Source: UBA5336 sp964412785 (GTDB taxonomy: Bacteria; Pseudomonadota; Alphaproteobacteria; Caulobacterales; Hyphomonadaceae). From it: a DNA stretch of 48,025 bases. Each line of letters begins with the position of its first letter. Position 1 is the stretch's first letter. The notes beneath the pieces are model-generated. The model was not told where the DNA came from, ran no database searches, and was given only the letters and a program-made list of their open reading frames with translations. Below are positions 18,724 through 29,220 of this stretch, one piece after another. The stretch covers positions 1-48,025 of the forward strand of contig CAYPQD010000019.1 of the NCBI GenBank assembly GCA_964412785.1. Direction: 5' to 3'. The position numbers were made by a program, and so were the translations under genes.

Positions 18724-19926
18724 ATGCCCGAACAGCCCACTCTCCTGATTGCCGGTGGCGGCATTGCCGGGCTCACAGCCGCCCTGGCAGCGCACCATGC
18801 AGGGCTGGCCGCGCGCCTGTTCGAGCGCGTGCCGGCGCTCACCGAGGTCGGCGCCGGCCTGCAGCTCGGGCCGAACGCCATGAAGGTGCTGCGCGCCCTC
18901 GGCCTTGACGAGGCGGTGCGCACCGCCGGCCACGCACCGGCCAGCCTGGAGATGCGCGAGGGGGGGACCGGCCAGACCCTCTTTTGCGTGCCAGCCGGAG
19001 AGGCCGCCGAAGCACGCTGGGGCGCGCCCTATCTCAACATCCGCCGCGCCGACCTGCAGGCGATCCTCGCCGCCGCCGTCGAAGCGCGCCTGCCGGACGC
19101 CCTCCATCTCGGGCGTGAGGTCGTCGACTACCGCATCGGCGACCGCGGCGTCCGCCTGGTGTTCGACGATGAGCGCAGCGTCACGGGCGACATCCTGGTC
19201 GCAGCCGACGGGGTGCGCTCCAACCTGCGCGCCCGAATGCTCGGCGGCGAGCGGCCGGACTATACCGGGCACACCGCCTGGCGGCTGATGGTCGAGGCAA
19301 CGCCGGAACTTTCCGCCCTCGTCCCCGACGCCTCGGTCGCCTGGACCGGGCCCGGCCGCCACGCCGTCACCTATTATCTCGGTGGCCGCCGCCTCATCAA
19401 TTTCGTCGGCGTCGTCGAACAGCCCGAACCCGGACCCGACGATTGGGAGGCGGACGGGGCGGTCGGGCAGGTCCGCGCCGCCTTTGCCGGCTTTGCCGGG
19501 CCGGTGGCCGCGATCCTCGACGCAGCCGACCGGGCGCGCCTGTGGGGCCTTTATGACCGGCCGGTCGCCGAACGCCTCGCCCGCGGACCGGTCGCGCTGA
19601 TCGGCGATGCCGCCCACCCGATGCCACCCTTCATGGCGCAGGGCGCGGGCCTTGCCATGGAGTCGGCCTGGCGCGCGGTCGCGAGCCTGGCTGCAACCGG
19701 CGGGTTCACACGCTATGAGCGCCTGACCCGCATGCGCGCCAGCCGGCTCCTCGACGCGTCGCGGCGCAATGGCGACCTGTTCCACGGCAAGGGCCTGCCA
19801 GCAGCCTTTGGCCACGTCCCGGTGCGCCTGGCCGCACGGCTGGCCCCGCCGGTCATCCTCGGCCGCTTCGACTGGGTGTATCGCTATGACGCCACCCGCG
19901 CTGCACCGATCGCGCCGGCTACTTGA
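18724..19926 (+). CDS. FAD-dependent aromatic-ring monooxygenase
   Basis: 400 residues, group A flavoprotein hydroxylase. FAD-binding GGGIAGLTAALAA near residue 12, the DG motif VAADGVRSNLRARM near residue 160, and GDAAHPMPPFMAQGAGLAME near residue 295. It resembles salicylate or 3-hydroxybenzoate 6-hydroxylases, which use NAD(P)H and O2; the true substrate cannot be told. AAAGG lies 6-10 bp before the ATG. It is transcribed divergently from rpmH and overlaps the end of the opposite-strand DUF11/GEVED gene by 8 bp. Confidence 0.85.
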   Translation: MPEQPTLLIAGGGIAGLTAALAAHHAGLAARLFERVPALTEVGAGLQLGPNAMKVLRALGLDEAVRTAGHAPASLEMREGGTGQTLFCVPAGEAAEARWGAPYLNIRRADLQAILAAAVEARLPDALHLGREVVDYRIGDRGVRLVFDDERSVTGDILVAADGVRSNLRARMLGGERPDYTGHTAWRLMVEATPELSALVPDASVAWTGPGRHAVTYYLGGRRLINFVGVVEQPEPGPDDWEADGAVGQVRAAFAGFAGPVAAILDAADRARLWGLYDRPVAERLARGPVALIGDAAHPMPPFMAQGAGLAMESAWRAVASLAATGGFTRYERLTRMRASRLLDASRRNGDLFHGKGLPAAFGHVPVRLAARLAPPVILGRFDWVYRYDATRAAPIAPAT

Positions 19927-22900
19927 TCCGCGCGCGGAACGACACGCTGAAGGAAGGATCGGGGTCGCCCGTCGCCAGCGACCCCTTGGGATTGAAGCAG
20001 ACATAAGTGACCGCATCGTCATAGCTGCCCGCAAGCGGCGTGTAGGTACAGTCGGCAAAGCCGGCCGGCCGCGCCGCCTGGTCGGAGAAACCGACATCGC
20101 TTGCCGGCGCGAAGCTGAGCCCGGTGCCGCTTTCGCTCCAGCCGATCGCCTCGCCGCCGAACACCGCGCTGGTGCCATTGTAGAACTCCACATCATCGGG
20201 CAGCGCATCGATCAGCTGGATCGTATCGGCATCGGCCGCGCCGCTGCCGACATTGGTGACGGTGATGGTGTAGATGACATCCTCGCCGGGCAGGGCATAG
20301 CCGGACGACCCGACCCCGCCGAGCACATCGACGGACTTGCTGGCGGACAGCTGGGCACTGCCCACCGTCACCAGATAGTCCTCCGCCTCGCCGTCCGGCG
20401 CCGGCCCGTCTGGCGCCATGCCGAAACGGGTTGACCAGCGGAAGCGGGCGAAGGTCGGCGTGCCGGTGATCGCGCCGGAGGGCACGGTATAGCTGGTCGA
20501 GACCGTGCCGGTCAGGGTCTGCTCGTCATCGAGCACCACTTCGTTGGCATCATCGAAATCACCGTCGCCATTCCAGTCGATCCAGCCGCGCAGCACGCCA
20601 TTCGCCCCGTTCACGACGACGTCGATCGTCATCGGCTGGCCCGGCACGATGGTTCCGAGCGTTACGCCGTCATCATCCGCGCCGTCCCCGCTGGCGTCGG
20701 CATTGGCGATGGGCGCGGCATCGGCATCGACCGCTGCGCCGAGGAAATAGCCCGCCGCCAGGCCATGGACCGCCTCGCCATAGGCGATGGTGCCGGACCC
20801 GTCCGGCGCCGTGCCGGACACCGGCGCGTCGGAGCGGTCGGCCTCGGTACAGAAACTGACATCATGCAGCGAGAATCCCGGATTCCCCGGATTGGAGGCC
20901 CGGTCGGTACCCGCGCCATGGCCGTAGGCAATCTCGATCCGGTCAACCATGCCGTCGACGCCGACCAGCACTGTCCCCTCGCCCGAGGCGGCGCCTGTGG
21001 GGTCTGACTCCGCGATGCCATAGGCGTGGTTGCCGCTGACCAGCACGGCCGGCCCGCCCTGGAGGTCCACCGGCACGCTGCCGCCGCCCAGCGAGGCGGT
21101 GACGCTCGCCCGCTCGATCCGCGGCCCGAGTGCGGAGAAGTCGATGTCGAAAAGGGACAGCCGCGCCCCGTTCACCGGGCGGTCGAAATCGATCCGGATG
21201 GTCGTGTCGCCGAGCGCAAGATCGGCGTCGTCCAGTTCCAGGATCAGCGAGGATTCAACGCTCGCCAGTCCCCCCTGATAGAAGGGCCCGTTGACCGGCG
21301 TCGGGCCGTTCGGCGTGCCGCTGAGGGCGCCCTGCGGGTCGAGCACGGTGATGTCGATCCCGACCGCGTCCACCGAGAAGACGCCGCTTAGCGCGCCGGG
21401 CGTCCAGTCTTCGCCCTGCCAGTCGAGAAGCGAGGCGGCGCCCGCCGGACAGACGAGCGGAGACACCGTGGTGCCACCATCGGCCGGCTGCACGGTCAGG
21501 GCATAGTCCTCCACCTCGCCGTCAGGCGCAGCGCTGGTGCTGTCGAGGCCGCTCGTCGTCGACCAGCGGAAGCGGGCGAAGGTCTGGCTGGTGGTCGCGT
21601 TGGCGGGCACGGTCACGGGCACATTGATCGTGCTCGTCCCGCCCGAGCCGCTCTGAAGGTCGCTCGCGACCTGCTCGCCCGGATCGGCGAAATCGCCATC
21701 GCCATTCCAGTCGATCCAGCCCTGGAGGTAGCCGCCATTGCCGCCCGGCTGGCTCACGCTGACCGGGATTGTCGCGCCCTCGCCCTGCGTCAGGGTGGGC
21801 AGGGTGACGCCATCATCGGCGTCGCCGGCGGCATTCGGGTCGTTGTAGTCCGCGGTCTCGGTCGTCAGCCCGGCACCAAGGCGCCAGAGTCCCTTGCGAC
21901 GATGACTGGCCCCGCCATAGCCGGACGTCGGCGCGTCGGAGAAATCCCTCCTGAAGCGCACGCCGAACGCGACCGCCTGCAACCCGCCCTGGTTCAGGGA
22001 CGTGCTGAGGGTTGGCGAGCCTGTGGTCTCCAGAAGGGCCGTGCCGGGACTGCCGCCATTCGACAGGGTCACCGTCTGAGAGCCCGCGCCGGCGACGGCA
22101 ATCGCGCCGGACTGCTCCAGCAGGGTGAAGGCGCTGCCGCTCGTCGTGACGACGATGCTCTCGCCCGGCGAGGTCGTCTCCGCATCAGCGAAGACATAGT
22201 CGAGATCGATCGGAACCCCGTTGTGGGTGGCCGAGAAGCTGATGTCGAACTGCGGGGTCTCGGCGTTGAACGAACCGCGCAGGCCGATCGGGTTCAGCCC
22301 GCCATAGAGGCCGGGCAGGGTGTCATCAAAATAGGAACCGGTGTCATAGGGCTGCAGGCTGAAGGTCGGCCCGGTGAGGGTCGCCGAGACAACCGTGCCG
22401 TCGCCCACGTCCCAGCTTCGGGTGACCGTGGACCCGGCGGGAAAGGTCGCGTTGCCCGGGCAGTCCCAGTCGAGCCAGAAGACCTCCTCGGTGAACTGGC
22501 CCGAACCGGAGACCGCAAAGCCCGACCCGGTCGCCGACGACCCGGTGCCGCACGAGATCGTCGTCGGCACGGCCACGGTAATGTCCGCGCTCGCATAGTC
22601 GTCGCCGGCGGCGTCGTTCGGGTCGGAATCGGGATCGGTGTAGCCTGAGGCGGTGACCTCCGCTTCGTTGGTGATGGTGCCCGACCCGGTGACCGTCGCA
22701 CTGACCTGCAGCGTCAGCGCGGCGCCATTGGCGATGGTGCCGACATCCCAGAGGCCGGTGGTGTCGTCATAGCTGCCCTGGCTTGGCGTTGCGGAGACGA
22801 AGGCGAGGCCGGCCGGGAGGAGGTCGGTGACCACCACGCCGGGCGCGTCCTCCGGTCCGTTGTTGGTCAGGGTCAGGGTGAAGGTGACCGTGGAGCCCTG

Positions 22901-24007
22901 CGCCGGCGCGGCATTGTCGACGACCTTCTCAAGCTCCAGGTCGGCCTGGGGCAGGCAGATGACGATCTCCACCGCGTCGCCGCCGGAGCCATTGCCGACC
23001 TGGTCACCGGTCAGCTGGAAGCTGACGCTGGAATGGGTGCCTTCGATCATGATCGAGCCCGAGGCGGTGCCGGTCGCGCTGTTCAGCGAGGACTCCGCGC
23101 TGGACGTGGTTTCCCCCACCGTGCGGTAGAAGGTGTTGTCGGAATAGGTCTCGAAATGGGTCGCGCCGGCGAGCCGGTAGAGCGTGCCCGCGGAGGTGAG
23201 TTCCCAGACCGAGGTATTCGAGACCCCGCCGACAATGCCGCCGACCCGGTCGATATGGATGACCGGGTTGGTCACCGGCTTGGCAAAATCGAGCGTGTAG
23301 CTGGCTGTGTCGGACGTGCTTGTCCAGTTGAAGATCTCGACGATCGCAGCCTGCCCCTGCACCGCCGGCTCCGACCAGGCATTGATGGTGTTCATGGTGT
23401 CCGCACCGCTCGGGGACCATGAGGCGCCGGAGCCGGCCGAAAGCGTGCGCGTCACGCCAATTCCGCCGGACGCGGCCGTCCCGCCCGACCAGGCGCCGGT
23501 GAGCGCGCTGCAGGACTGGGTCGTCGTCGGCGCCGGCGGCACGGCCGGCCCGCTCGGAGTGAATGCCCAGGCGAGCGTGAAGGTGCCGGTGTTGCTGCCA
23601 TAGCCGTCGACCTGGACGCGGTAGGTGGTCCCGGCCGTCACGGTCACGGTGTTGCGACTCTGCAGGCCGCAGGCATCGTCATTGCGGGTGACCTGGCTCA
23701 GCGCGTTGACGGCGCCGCCGGTGAAGGTCTGCAGGGTGGTGTCGAAATTGGTGCCCGAACAGGTCTCGAAGATGATCAAGCCGTCGCTCGGCGCGGTCCA
23801 GCTGTACCACATGGAATCGAGCGCGCCTTCGCCATAGGTGGTCGGCTCGCCCGGCTGGCCGGTGGCCGTGGCGTTGGACGCACTGATCGAGCCGGCCGAG
23901 CCGGTGATGGTGGTGCCGGGGAAATTGTCGCCGGCATGGGCGGCGCCGAGGAGCGCCGTGGCGGCAAAGGCCAGGACGGCCGCGATCGAGGAGCGCACGC
24001 CCGCCAC
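19919..24007 (-). CDS. Giant secreted DUF11/GEVED surface protein
   Basis: 1,362 residues with signal peptide (SIAAVLAFAATALLGAAHAG). Order: a jelly-roll-like N-terminal domain about 27-155 (WYSWTAPSDGLIIFETCSGT), an unassigned beta-rich part, DUF11 repeat 1 about 350-475 (LELEKVVDN...), two GEVED-type repeats each with GWIDWNGDGDF (near 766 and 1141) and a D-G-E-x-E-D-Y ending, and a last DUF11 unit from about 1245. The acidic Asp/Asn-rich loops suggest calcium binding. It ends SVSFRARIK. Starts with GTG 3 bp after the barrel gene stop, so it is translationally linked. Probable role: cell-surface or matrix protein displayed with the barrel (inference). Confidence 0.85.
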   Translation of the reverse strand: MAGVRSSIAAVLAFAATALLGAAHAGDNFPGTTITGSAGSISASNATATGQPGEPTTYGEGALDSMWYSWTAPSDGLIIFETCSGTNFDTTLQTFTGGAVNALSQVTRNDDACGLQSRNTVTVTAGTTYRVQVDGYGSNTGTFTLAWAFTPSGPAVPPAPTTTQSCSALTGAWSGGTAASGGIGVTRTLSAGSGASWSPSGADTMNTINAWSEPAVQGQAAIVEIFNWTSTSDTASYTLDFAKPVTNPVIHIDRVGGIVGGVSNTSVWELTSAGTLYRLAGATHFETYSDNTFYRTVGETTSSAESSLNSATGTASGSIMIEGTHSSVSFQLTGDQVGNGSGGDAVEIVICLPQADLELEKVVDNAAPAQGSTVTFTLTLTNNGPEDAPGVVVTDLLPAGLAFVSATPSQGSYDDTTGLWDVGTIANGAALTLQVSATVTGSGTITNEAEVTASGYTDPDSDPNDAAGDDYASADITVAVPTTISCGTGSSATGSGFAVSGSGQFTEEVFWLDWDCPGNATFPAGSTVTRSWDVGDGTVVSATLTGPTFSLQPYDTGSYFDDTLPGLYGGLNPIGLRGSFNAETPQFDISFSATHNGVPIDLDYVFADAETTSPGESIVVTTSGSAFTLLEQSGAIAVAGAGSQTVTLSNGGSPGTALLETTGSPTLSTSLNQGGLQAVAFGVRFRRDFSDAPTSGYGGASHRRKGLWRLGAGLTTETADYNDPNAAGDADDGVTLPTLTQGEGATIPVSVSQPGGNGGYLQGWIDWNGDGDFADPGEQVASDLQSGSGGTSTINVPVTVPANATTSQTFARFRWSTTSGLDSTSAAPDGEVEDYALTVQPADGGTTVSPLVCPAGAASLLDWQGEDWTPGALSGVFSVDAVGIDITVLDPQGALSGTPNGPTPVNGPFYQGGLASVESSLILELDDADLALGDTTIRIDFDRPVNGARLSLFDIDFSALGPRIERASVTASLGGGSVPVDLQGGPAVLVSGNHAYGIAESDPTGAASGEGTVLVGVDGMVDRIEIAYGHGAGTDRASNPGNPGFSLHDVSFCTEADRSDAPVSGTAPDGSGTIAYGEAVHGLAAGYFLGAAVDADAAPIANADASGDGADDDGVTLGTIVPGQPMTIDVVVNGANGVLRGWIDWNGDGDFDDANEVVLDDEQTLTGTVSTSYTVPSGAITGTPTFARFRWSTRFGMAPDGPAPDGEAEDYLVTVGSAQLSASKSVDVLGGVGSSGYALPGEDVIYTITVTNVGSGAADADTIQLIDALPDDVEFYNGTSAVFGGEAIGWSESGTGLSFAPASDVGFSDQAARPAGFADCTYTPLAGSYDDAVTYVCFNPKGSLATGDPDPSFSVSFRARIK

Positions 24008-24010
24008 GGG

Positions 24011-27000
24011 TCAGGCCCCGTCCGGCGAAATGCGGCGCAGCAAGCCTTCCAGCGTGCGCTCGTCGAACTTGAAGCGCAGCTTCATGAAGAGGCCCTCAAG
24101 GGAACGGTCGGCCGCCTCGAAATCGCGGTCAACAAAGCCGACGAGGTTGTAGCCAAGGCTGATCCAGACATCGTCGACCGGCGTGAAGCCGACGCTCGGC
24201 CCGAAGCTGTACTCCAGCGTATCGGTCGCCGTCGTCGCCAGCACCGAGCCGTGAACGCCGATATCGAAGCGCCTTGTGATGTCATGGCGCAGTTCGCCGC
24301 CGAGCAGGTGCGTCCAGCCGCTCAGGTCAAGGTCACCCGCCTCGGTCTGGGTCCACTTGACGCCATGGAAGACCGAGGCCTGCATTGCATCGCTGAGGCG
24401 GGCATTGACGCCGAGATTGTTGACGAGCTTCAGCGTGCGGGTCTCCGCCACCCGTTCGTCGAAGCGCATGTCGAACCGGTTCAGCACGACCAGTCCGTCA
24501 TCGCGCGGGCGCAGGGCGATGCCGATACGCGCATCCAGCGCGCGCAGGTCCGCCGCATCAGCCAGATTGTCCCCCTGCCAGCGCACCGCAGCGGCATAGG
24601 AGAGGGTCTCGGTTGCCTCCCGGGCGCCGCCAACCAGCGCCGTCCAGCGCGTACCAAGCACCGAATCGCGCATCTCCAGCCGGCCCGAGCCGGCGGCATG
24701 CTCGCCGCGATAGGCGAGGCCGGTATAAAGCGAGGTGAAACTCTCATCAAGGGTGAGCGGGCTGCGCAGGCCATCGGCGAGCGGCGAAACGGCAGCATCG
24801 GCAAGCGGATCCAGAGGGTCGTCACCACCCTCGATATTGGCGCGCCGCGCGGCGCCGCCATCAAGGCTCCAGCGCTCATCGAGGCGGATGGTCTGGTCAA
24901 CGCCGACCGTTGCGCCGATACGCCGGGCGCTGTCGCCGGTCAGCATGTCCGCGCCGAGCGAGAGCTGCCCGCCCGTCCAGGGCGTCACCGTCACCAGCGC
25001 GGTCGTGGTGTCGCCACTGGCGTTGACGCCTTCGCTCATCTCGTGGCGCAGGCTCAGCCTCGCGCGTTCGGCGAACAGCTTGTCGGCGCCGAGCACCGTG
25101 CGCTGCGGGAACAGGCTGACCTCGCTGGAGCCTGACACCGGCTGCTCATGGCTGGCCGAAAGAGTGATACCCTGCTCGGCGAAGGTCTTCGACGCGGCGG
25201 CAAAAACCTGTACCGTATCGCGTGCCTCATCGCGCTGCGGAATGTCCTCGGAGACACTGCGCAGGCCGAGGCGCCCGGAAAGGAGCGGGCGCTCCTCGAC
25301 GATCGAGGCTTCGGCGACGTCTCGGACGGCCCCGGTCCGCAGGCGTTCTTCCCGGTAGGCGTCAGCCGTCACGAGCCGGTCTCCCCTGAGCCCTGTCTGC
25401 GCGTCCAAGGATTGACTGATTCGCGCTTCTGCGCGCGCCCCCAGCCGCCGAAGGCCGGAGGTGCCCGTGCCCTGCTGGCCGAGGCCGAAACTGTCCTGCT
25501 CCTCGCGGATATAGGCGCCGAGCGTCAACGCGTCGCTCTGGTGGATCACTTCCGCAAGATAAGCGTCGGCTTCGGTGGTCTCGCCGGTTTCCGGCTCCTC
25601 GCGCTCGGAGCGGGCAATCTCGGCACGGACATCCACCGTCTCGGTCAGCCGAGCGCGCAGGTCGAGGCCGGCAAGCCGCGAGGTCGCGTCCTCCACGCGC
25701 TCATTGCCCTCTTCCTGGATGAAGCTCACACCGGCCTCAAGCCGCCGGTCGGCCGTGTGCACCGCTGCGCGGCCACCGAAGGTCACATTGCGCTCCACCG
25801 CCTCCGACACCTCGTAATCGGCAATGATCACCGTCTCGCCGAAGCGCGTGTCGACCGCGTCCACAGGAAAGCGGAAGATCAGCTCGCCTGTCGAATAGTC
25901 GATCTCATAATCGGCATAGCGTGTCAGCGTACGGGTGCTGGTGGTGATGTCCGGGCGCAGCCGGTCGCGCGTCTCCAGCGTGATCGTCTCCGACTGTCGC
26001 ACCACCGGCGCGCGGCTCAGATAGTAAGGCCCGGACGTGCCGTCTGCGGCGATCTCGTCCTTGACGAAGCCCTGATTGGTCTCCGCTGCAAAACCCGACG
26101 CCGACAAATTCGACCCGGAATAGACCGTCTTGACGCCCGACAGGCGGCGGGCATAGCGCGCCAGATCGCTGTCATTGAGGTCGGTGTAGAAATCCCCGAA
26201 CAGTGCCTGGAAGGTGTCCTTCTCCAGCTTCACATAGAATGGGTAGCGGCTCTCGGCATCATTGTCCTGGTAGGTGCGGTCGCCATACAGGGTGTAGAAG
26301 GCGTTGGGGTCGATCTCCTCAAACAGGATGTCATCTTCCAGCCCGCGCCGCTTGGCCGTATCCACCGCCACAGTCATCAGCCAGTCGCCCTTGACCATGC
26401 CCTTGGCAAAGAGGGCGAGGCGGCCATCGGTCTCGGCCCCGTCCGGCGACAGCCCGTCGAGGCGCAGCTCGCCCTCGGCGAGGCCGACCACGATCCAGTC
26501 GCGCCTTTCCGGGCGGAGATAGGCGGCGATGTCCTCGTGCCGGTTGCCCGCGAGCGGCACACGGATTCGCACCTGCCCGGTCTCCAGCGTCGGCTCCAGT
26601 TCCACCCGCAGCACGCCATCCTCGCCGACCGACAGGCCGACCGGGGTGCGCACGCCCGCGGAGACCGGCGCCTCACCCTCGAAACGCTGGCGAGCCTTGA
26701 GGCGGTAGGGCGCGTTGAGTTCCACCTCGACAACCCGGCCGGCATGCACCGGGTGGCCCTCGCCATCCTGCAGGCGCACCGCGATCACCGGATGGTTCCG
26801 CCCGTCGGCCACCAGCACGGACTGGTCATCGACCAGGCTCGCCTTCTGGGCGGCATCGACCAGCCAGAACCGCTCCTCGATCACCGTGACCGTGCCATCC
26901 GGCGCATATACCCGCGCCTCGAACACGTTTTCCCCCGGCTGGATATCGACGCCGCGCCAGCGGAACAGCTCGACCCGGTCATCGCCGCTGGTGATCCGCT

Positions 27001-29065
27001 TCTGCGCGTGCAGGTTGGACACCGCCCGGCCGTTGACCGTCACCTTGATACGGCTGCGCACCGGCGCCTTGATGCCGAAATTGACGCTGCGGCTCGACGG
27101 CGCGCTGCCGGGCTCGGGATACACCCATGCCGGCGCCGCATCCTGGCCGGTCAGCCAGTTCTGATTGAAGCGCTGGGGCGCCAGGCCGGGCGCCGATATG
27201 TCAGCGCCCTCGCCCGCCTGCCCGTCAGCTGCCCTGGAACGCAAGGCCGGCTCGCGGGTCAGGTAGAAGTTCGCCCGCCAGATCATGCCGCCCTGAGCAT
27301 CGACGAATTTCGAGGTCGGGCTATGCGCGTAGCGGGTGTTTTCCTCGCAGACCATGGGGACGAGGCCTTCTGGCAGCGTCGCCTGGTCGACCTGCACCAC
27401 ATGGGTGCCAGGCATCACACCTTCGAAATGGTAAAGCCCGTCCTCGTCGGTGATGACCACGTCGCCGGTCTCCAGATAGAGCCGCACGCCCGCAACTGCG
27501 CGCCCCTCCCCGAGATCGCGCGCCCAGTCCTCATCGCCGTCGCAGGCATCCTCGACGACGCGGCCGATGATCGTCACCCTCGTGCTGAACAGGTCCTGGC
27601 GCACCCTTACGGCCGCCTCGGCGCGATTGGAGATCGGATAGCGCCCGCCATTCACCGCATGCACCACATTGATGTTGTCGCGATCGACCGTTGCACCGGC
27701 GCCGATCGCCGCAATGTAACGCACGCTCGCGCCCTCACCGGGCTGCAGGATCCCGCCGGAGATCAGCAGCGTGCGGCCATCGGCATCGGTTTCCGGTTCA
27801 CCGGCGCGCTCACCGTCGATCCGCAGCGAGCCCTCCTGGTAGCGAAAGCCGCGCGGCAGCGCGTCGAGCAGGCGCAGGCGCACCGCGCTGTCATTGCGAT
27901 TGAGCACCTGCACCGTGTAGCTGACGAAGTCGCCGATCGCCGCTTCCGGCCGGTCGACCTCCTTGCTGACCACCACTTCGCTGGCGGTGTCGAGCGGGAT
28001 ATCGAATTCGAGCGGCCGGTCGCCTGCGATCTGAAACCCCTCGCCATAGGAGCCGGCAATGATCGTGAACGGCGCATTCTTCAGGTCCGCGAACGCCTCT
28101 GCGCCATAGCTGGACGGGAAGATGTAGTCGGCCGGCGGTGCGATTTCGACGCGGTAGCGCCCCGGCGCCACGAAGGGGAAGAGAAACTCGCCGGGCCCAA
28201 GGTCATAGACCCGGCCGGCCTCGTCGGTGACCGTGCCGCCGGATACAATGCTCGCGGGATAGGAGGCCACGCCGTCAATGCCGAACACGGCGGCCGGCTG
28301 GCCGGTGGCCGCCTCGACCAGCGTGACCGTCGCCCCGTCGATCAGGTCGCCGGTGAGGCTGTCGAACACCCGTCCGAACGGATCGACCAGTGCGGTGTCG
28401 ATCGACACCTCCGTGGCATCGAACCGGTCGACATAGGTCGCCGTCAGTTCTGTCTGGTTGGGCGCCGTCAGCACCGCGTCGTCGGGCGATGTCGCCTCGC
28501 GGGAGGACGGCACCCAGGCCCAGAATTCGCCGGTGTCCGGGCCGCTTTCATGGAGCCTGAGGGTGATCTGGTCGCCGCCTGACGTGGTGATCGTTATGAT
28601 CAGGGTCTCGATCCGGCCAGGGTCGCCATTCTGGCCGGCATCGGTGACGCGAATAATCATCAGTTCGCCAGAGACATAGCTGTCGGCCGGTGCCACCGGG
28701 ACCGGCGCGGTGATGTCGATGGTCGCCCCGCCGAGGGTGGTTGGCGGCCCCACCGGCACGAAGTCACCGCTCCCGCCAGGCAGGTAGTCCGAGCCGTTGA
28801 GCGGCACGATCAGGGCGCCGGGGCTGACCGGGGCATGGCGGAAGAATTCGATCGTGGAGGGCGTCGGCACGGCGACGACCTGGAACTCCACGGTGTTGGT
28901 GGGGATGTTGAACGGCGTGCCGTCCTGCTCCCAGAAGACACGCGCGACGTTCTCGATCTCGCTGCCGAGCGGCGTCTGTGCCGCGGCCGGCCCGGCTGCC
29001 ATCACCGACAGCACCGTCCCAAGGAGACAAAGCCCCGCTGCAAGGGTCGCGCGAACGCCCATCAT
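24011..29065 (-). CDS. Giant outer-membrane barrel protein with DUF11 and SdrD-B-like domains
   Basis: About 1,684 residues. Signal peptide (VRATLAAGLCLLGTVLSVMA...). N-terminal beta domain with SEIENVARVFWEQDGTPF. Prealbumin-like domain near 235-330. DUF11 domain about 360-490 (VVSKEVDRPEAAIGDFVSYT). SdrD-B/carboxypeptidase-regulatory-like domain about 494-580 (GLYHFEGVMPGTHVVQVDQA). Further Ig-like domains follow. A region with YTLYGDRTYQDNDAESRYPF precedes about 600 residues of alternating amphipathic strands, taken as a C-terminal beta-barrel. It ends MKLRFKFDERTLEGLLRRIS plus a short tail. Start chosen at 29065 behind GGTGG; 29077 and 29149 are alternatives. Likely an outer-membrane anchor or exporter for the neighbours (inference). 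Confidence 0.82.
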   Translation of the reverse strand: MMGVRATLAAGLCLLGTVLSVMAAGPAAAQTPLGSEIENVARVFWEQDGTPFNIPTNTVEFQVVAVPTPSTIEFFRHAPVSPGALIVPLNGSDYLPGGSGDFVPVGPPTTLGGATIDITAPVPVAPADSYVSGELMIIRVTDAGQNGDPGRIETLIITITTSGGDQITLRLHESGPDTGEFWAWVPSSREATSPDDAVLTAPNQTELTATYVDRFDATEVSIDTALVDPFGRVFDSLTGDLIDGATVTLVEAATGQPAAVFGIDGVASYPASIVSGGTVTDEAGRVYDLGPGEFLFPFVAPGRYRVEIAPPADYIFPSSYGAEAFADLKNAPFTIIAGSYGEGFQIAGDRPLEFDIPLDTASEVVVSKEVDRPEAAIGDFVSYTVQVLNRNDSAVRLRLLDALPRGFRYQEGSLRIDGERAGEPETDADGRTLLISGGILQPGEGASVRYIAAIGAGATVDRDNINVVHAVNGGRYPISNRAEAAVRVRQDLFSTRVTIIGRVVEDACDGDEDWARDLGEGRAVAGVRLYLETGDVVITDEDGLYHFEGVMPGTHVVQVDQATLPEGLVPMVCEENTRYAHSPTSKFVDAQGGMIWRANFYLTREPALRSRAADGQAGEGADISAPGLAPQRFNQNWLTGQDAAPAWVYPEPGSAPSSRSVNFGIKAPVRSRIKVTVNGRAVSNLHAQKRITSGDDRVELFRWRGVDIQPGENVFEARVYAPDGTVTVIEERFWLVDAAQKASLVDDQSVLVADGRNHPVIAVRLQDGEGHPVHAGRVVEVELNAPYRLKARQRFEGEAPVSAGVRTPVGLSVGEDGVLRVELEPTLETGQVRIRVPLAGNRHEDIAAYLRPERRDWIVVGLAEGELRLDGLSPDGAETDGRLALFAKGMVKGDWLMTVAVDTAKRRGLEDDILFEEIDPNAFYTLYGDRTYQDNDAESRYPFYVKLEKDTFQALFGDFYTDLNDSDLARYARRLSGVKTVYSGSNLSASGFAAETNQGFVKDEIAADGTSGPYYLSRAPVVRQSETITLETRDRLRPDITTSTRTLTRYADYEIDYSTGELIFRFPVDAVDTRFGETVIIADYEVSEAVERNVTFGGRAAVHTADRRLEAGVSFIQEEGNERVEDATSRLAGLDLRARLTETVDVRAEIARSEREEPETGETTEADAYLAEVIHQSDALTLGAYIREEQDSFGLGQQGTGTSGLRRLGARAEARISQSLDAQTGLRGDRLVTADAYREERLRTGAVRDVAEASIVEERPLLSGRLGLRSVSEDIPQRDEARDTVQVFAAASKTFAEQGITLSASHEQPVSGSSEVSLFPQRTVLGADKLFAERARLSLRHEMSEGVNASGDTTTALVTVTPWTGGQLSLGADMLTGDSARRIGATVGVDQTIRLDERWSLDGGAARRANIEGGDDPLDPLADAAVSPLADGLRSPLTLDESFTSLYTGLAYRGEHAAGSGRLEMRDSVLGTRWTALVGGAREATETLSYAAAVRWQGDNLADAADLRALDARIGIALRPRDDGLVVLNRFDMRFDERVAETRTLKLVNNLGVNARLSDAMQASVFHGVKWTQTEAGDLDLSGWTHLLGGELRHDITRRFDIGVHGSVLATTATDTLEYSFGPSVGFTPVDDVWISLGYNLVGFVDRDFEAADRSLEGLFMKLRFKFDERTLEGLLRRISPDGA

Positions 29066-29220
29066 GTAAACCACCATCAACCCGTGTTCGAACTCCGGTT
29101 TTCCGGATGTCCGTGCGCCGGGCGAGCCGGCGCTGTTGGAACCTGACAATGAGCGATCTTGGTTAAGATATGCCTTTCACAGAAGGCTCGATCGCTTCCA
29201 TTGATCCTCTCTTTTGAAAA

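Noticed and set aside
25148..28582. A 1,144-codon plus-strand open frame opposite the barrel gene
   Set aside because: The minus strand shows a signal peptide, DUF11 domains and barrel strands in order. The plus-strand translation is rich in Arg, His and Gln without recognisable motifs, as expected for antisense of a codon-biased gene.
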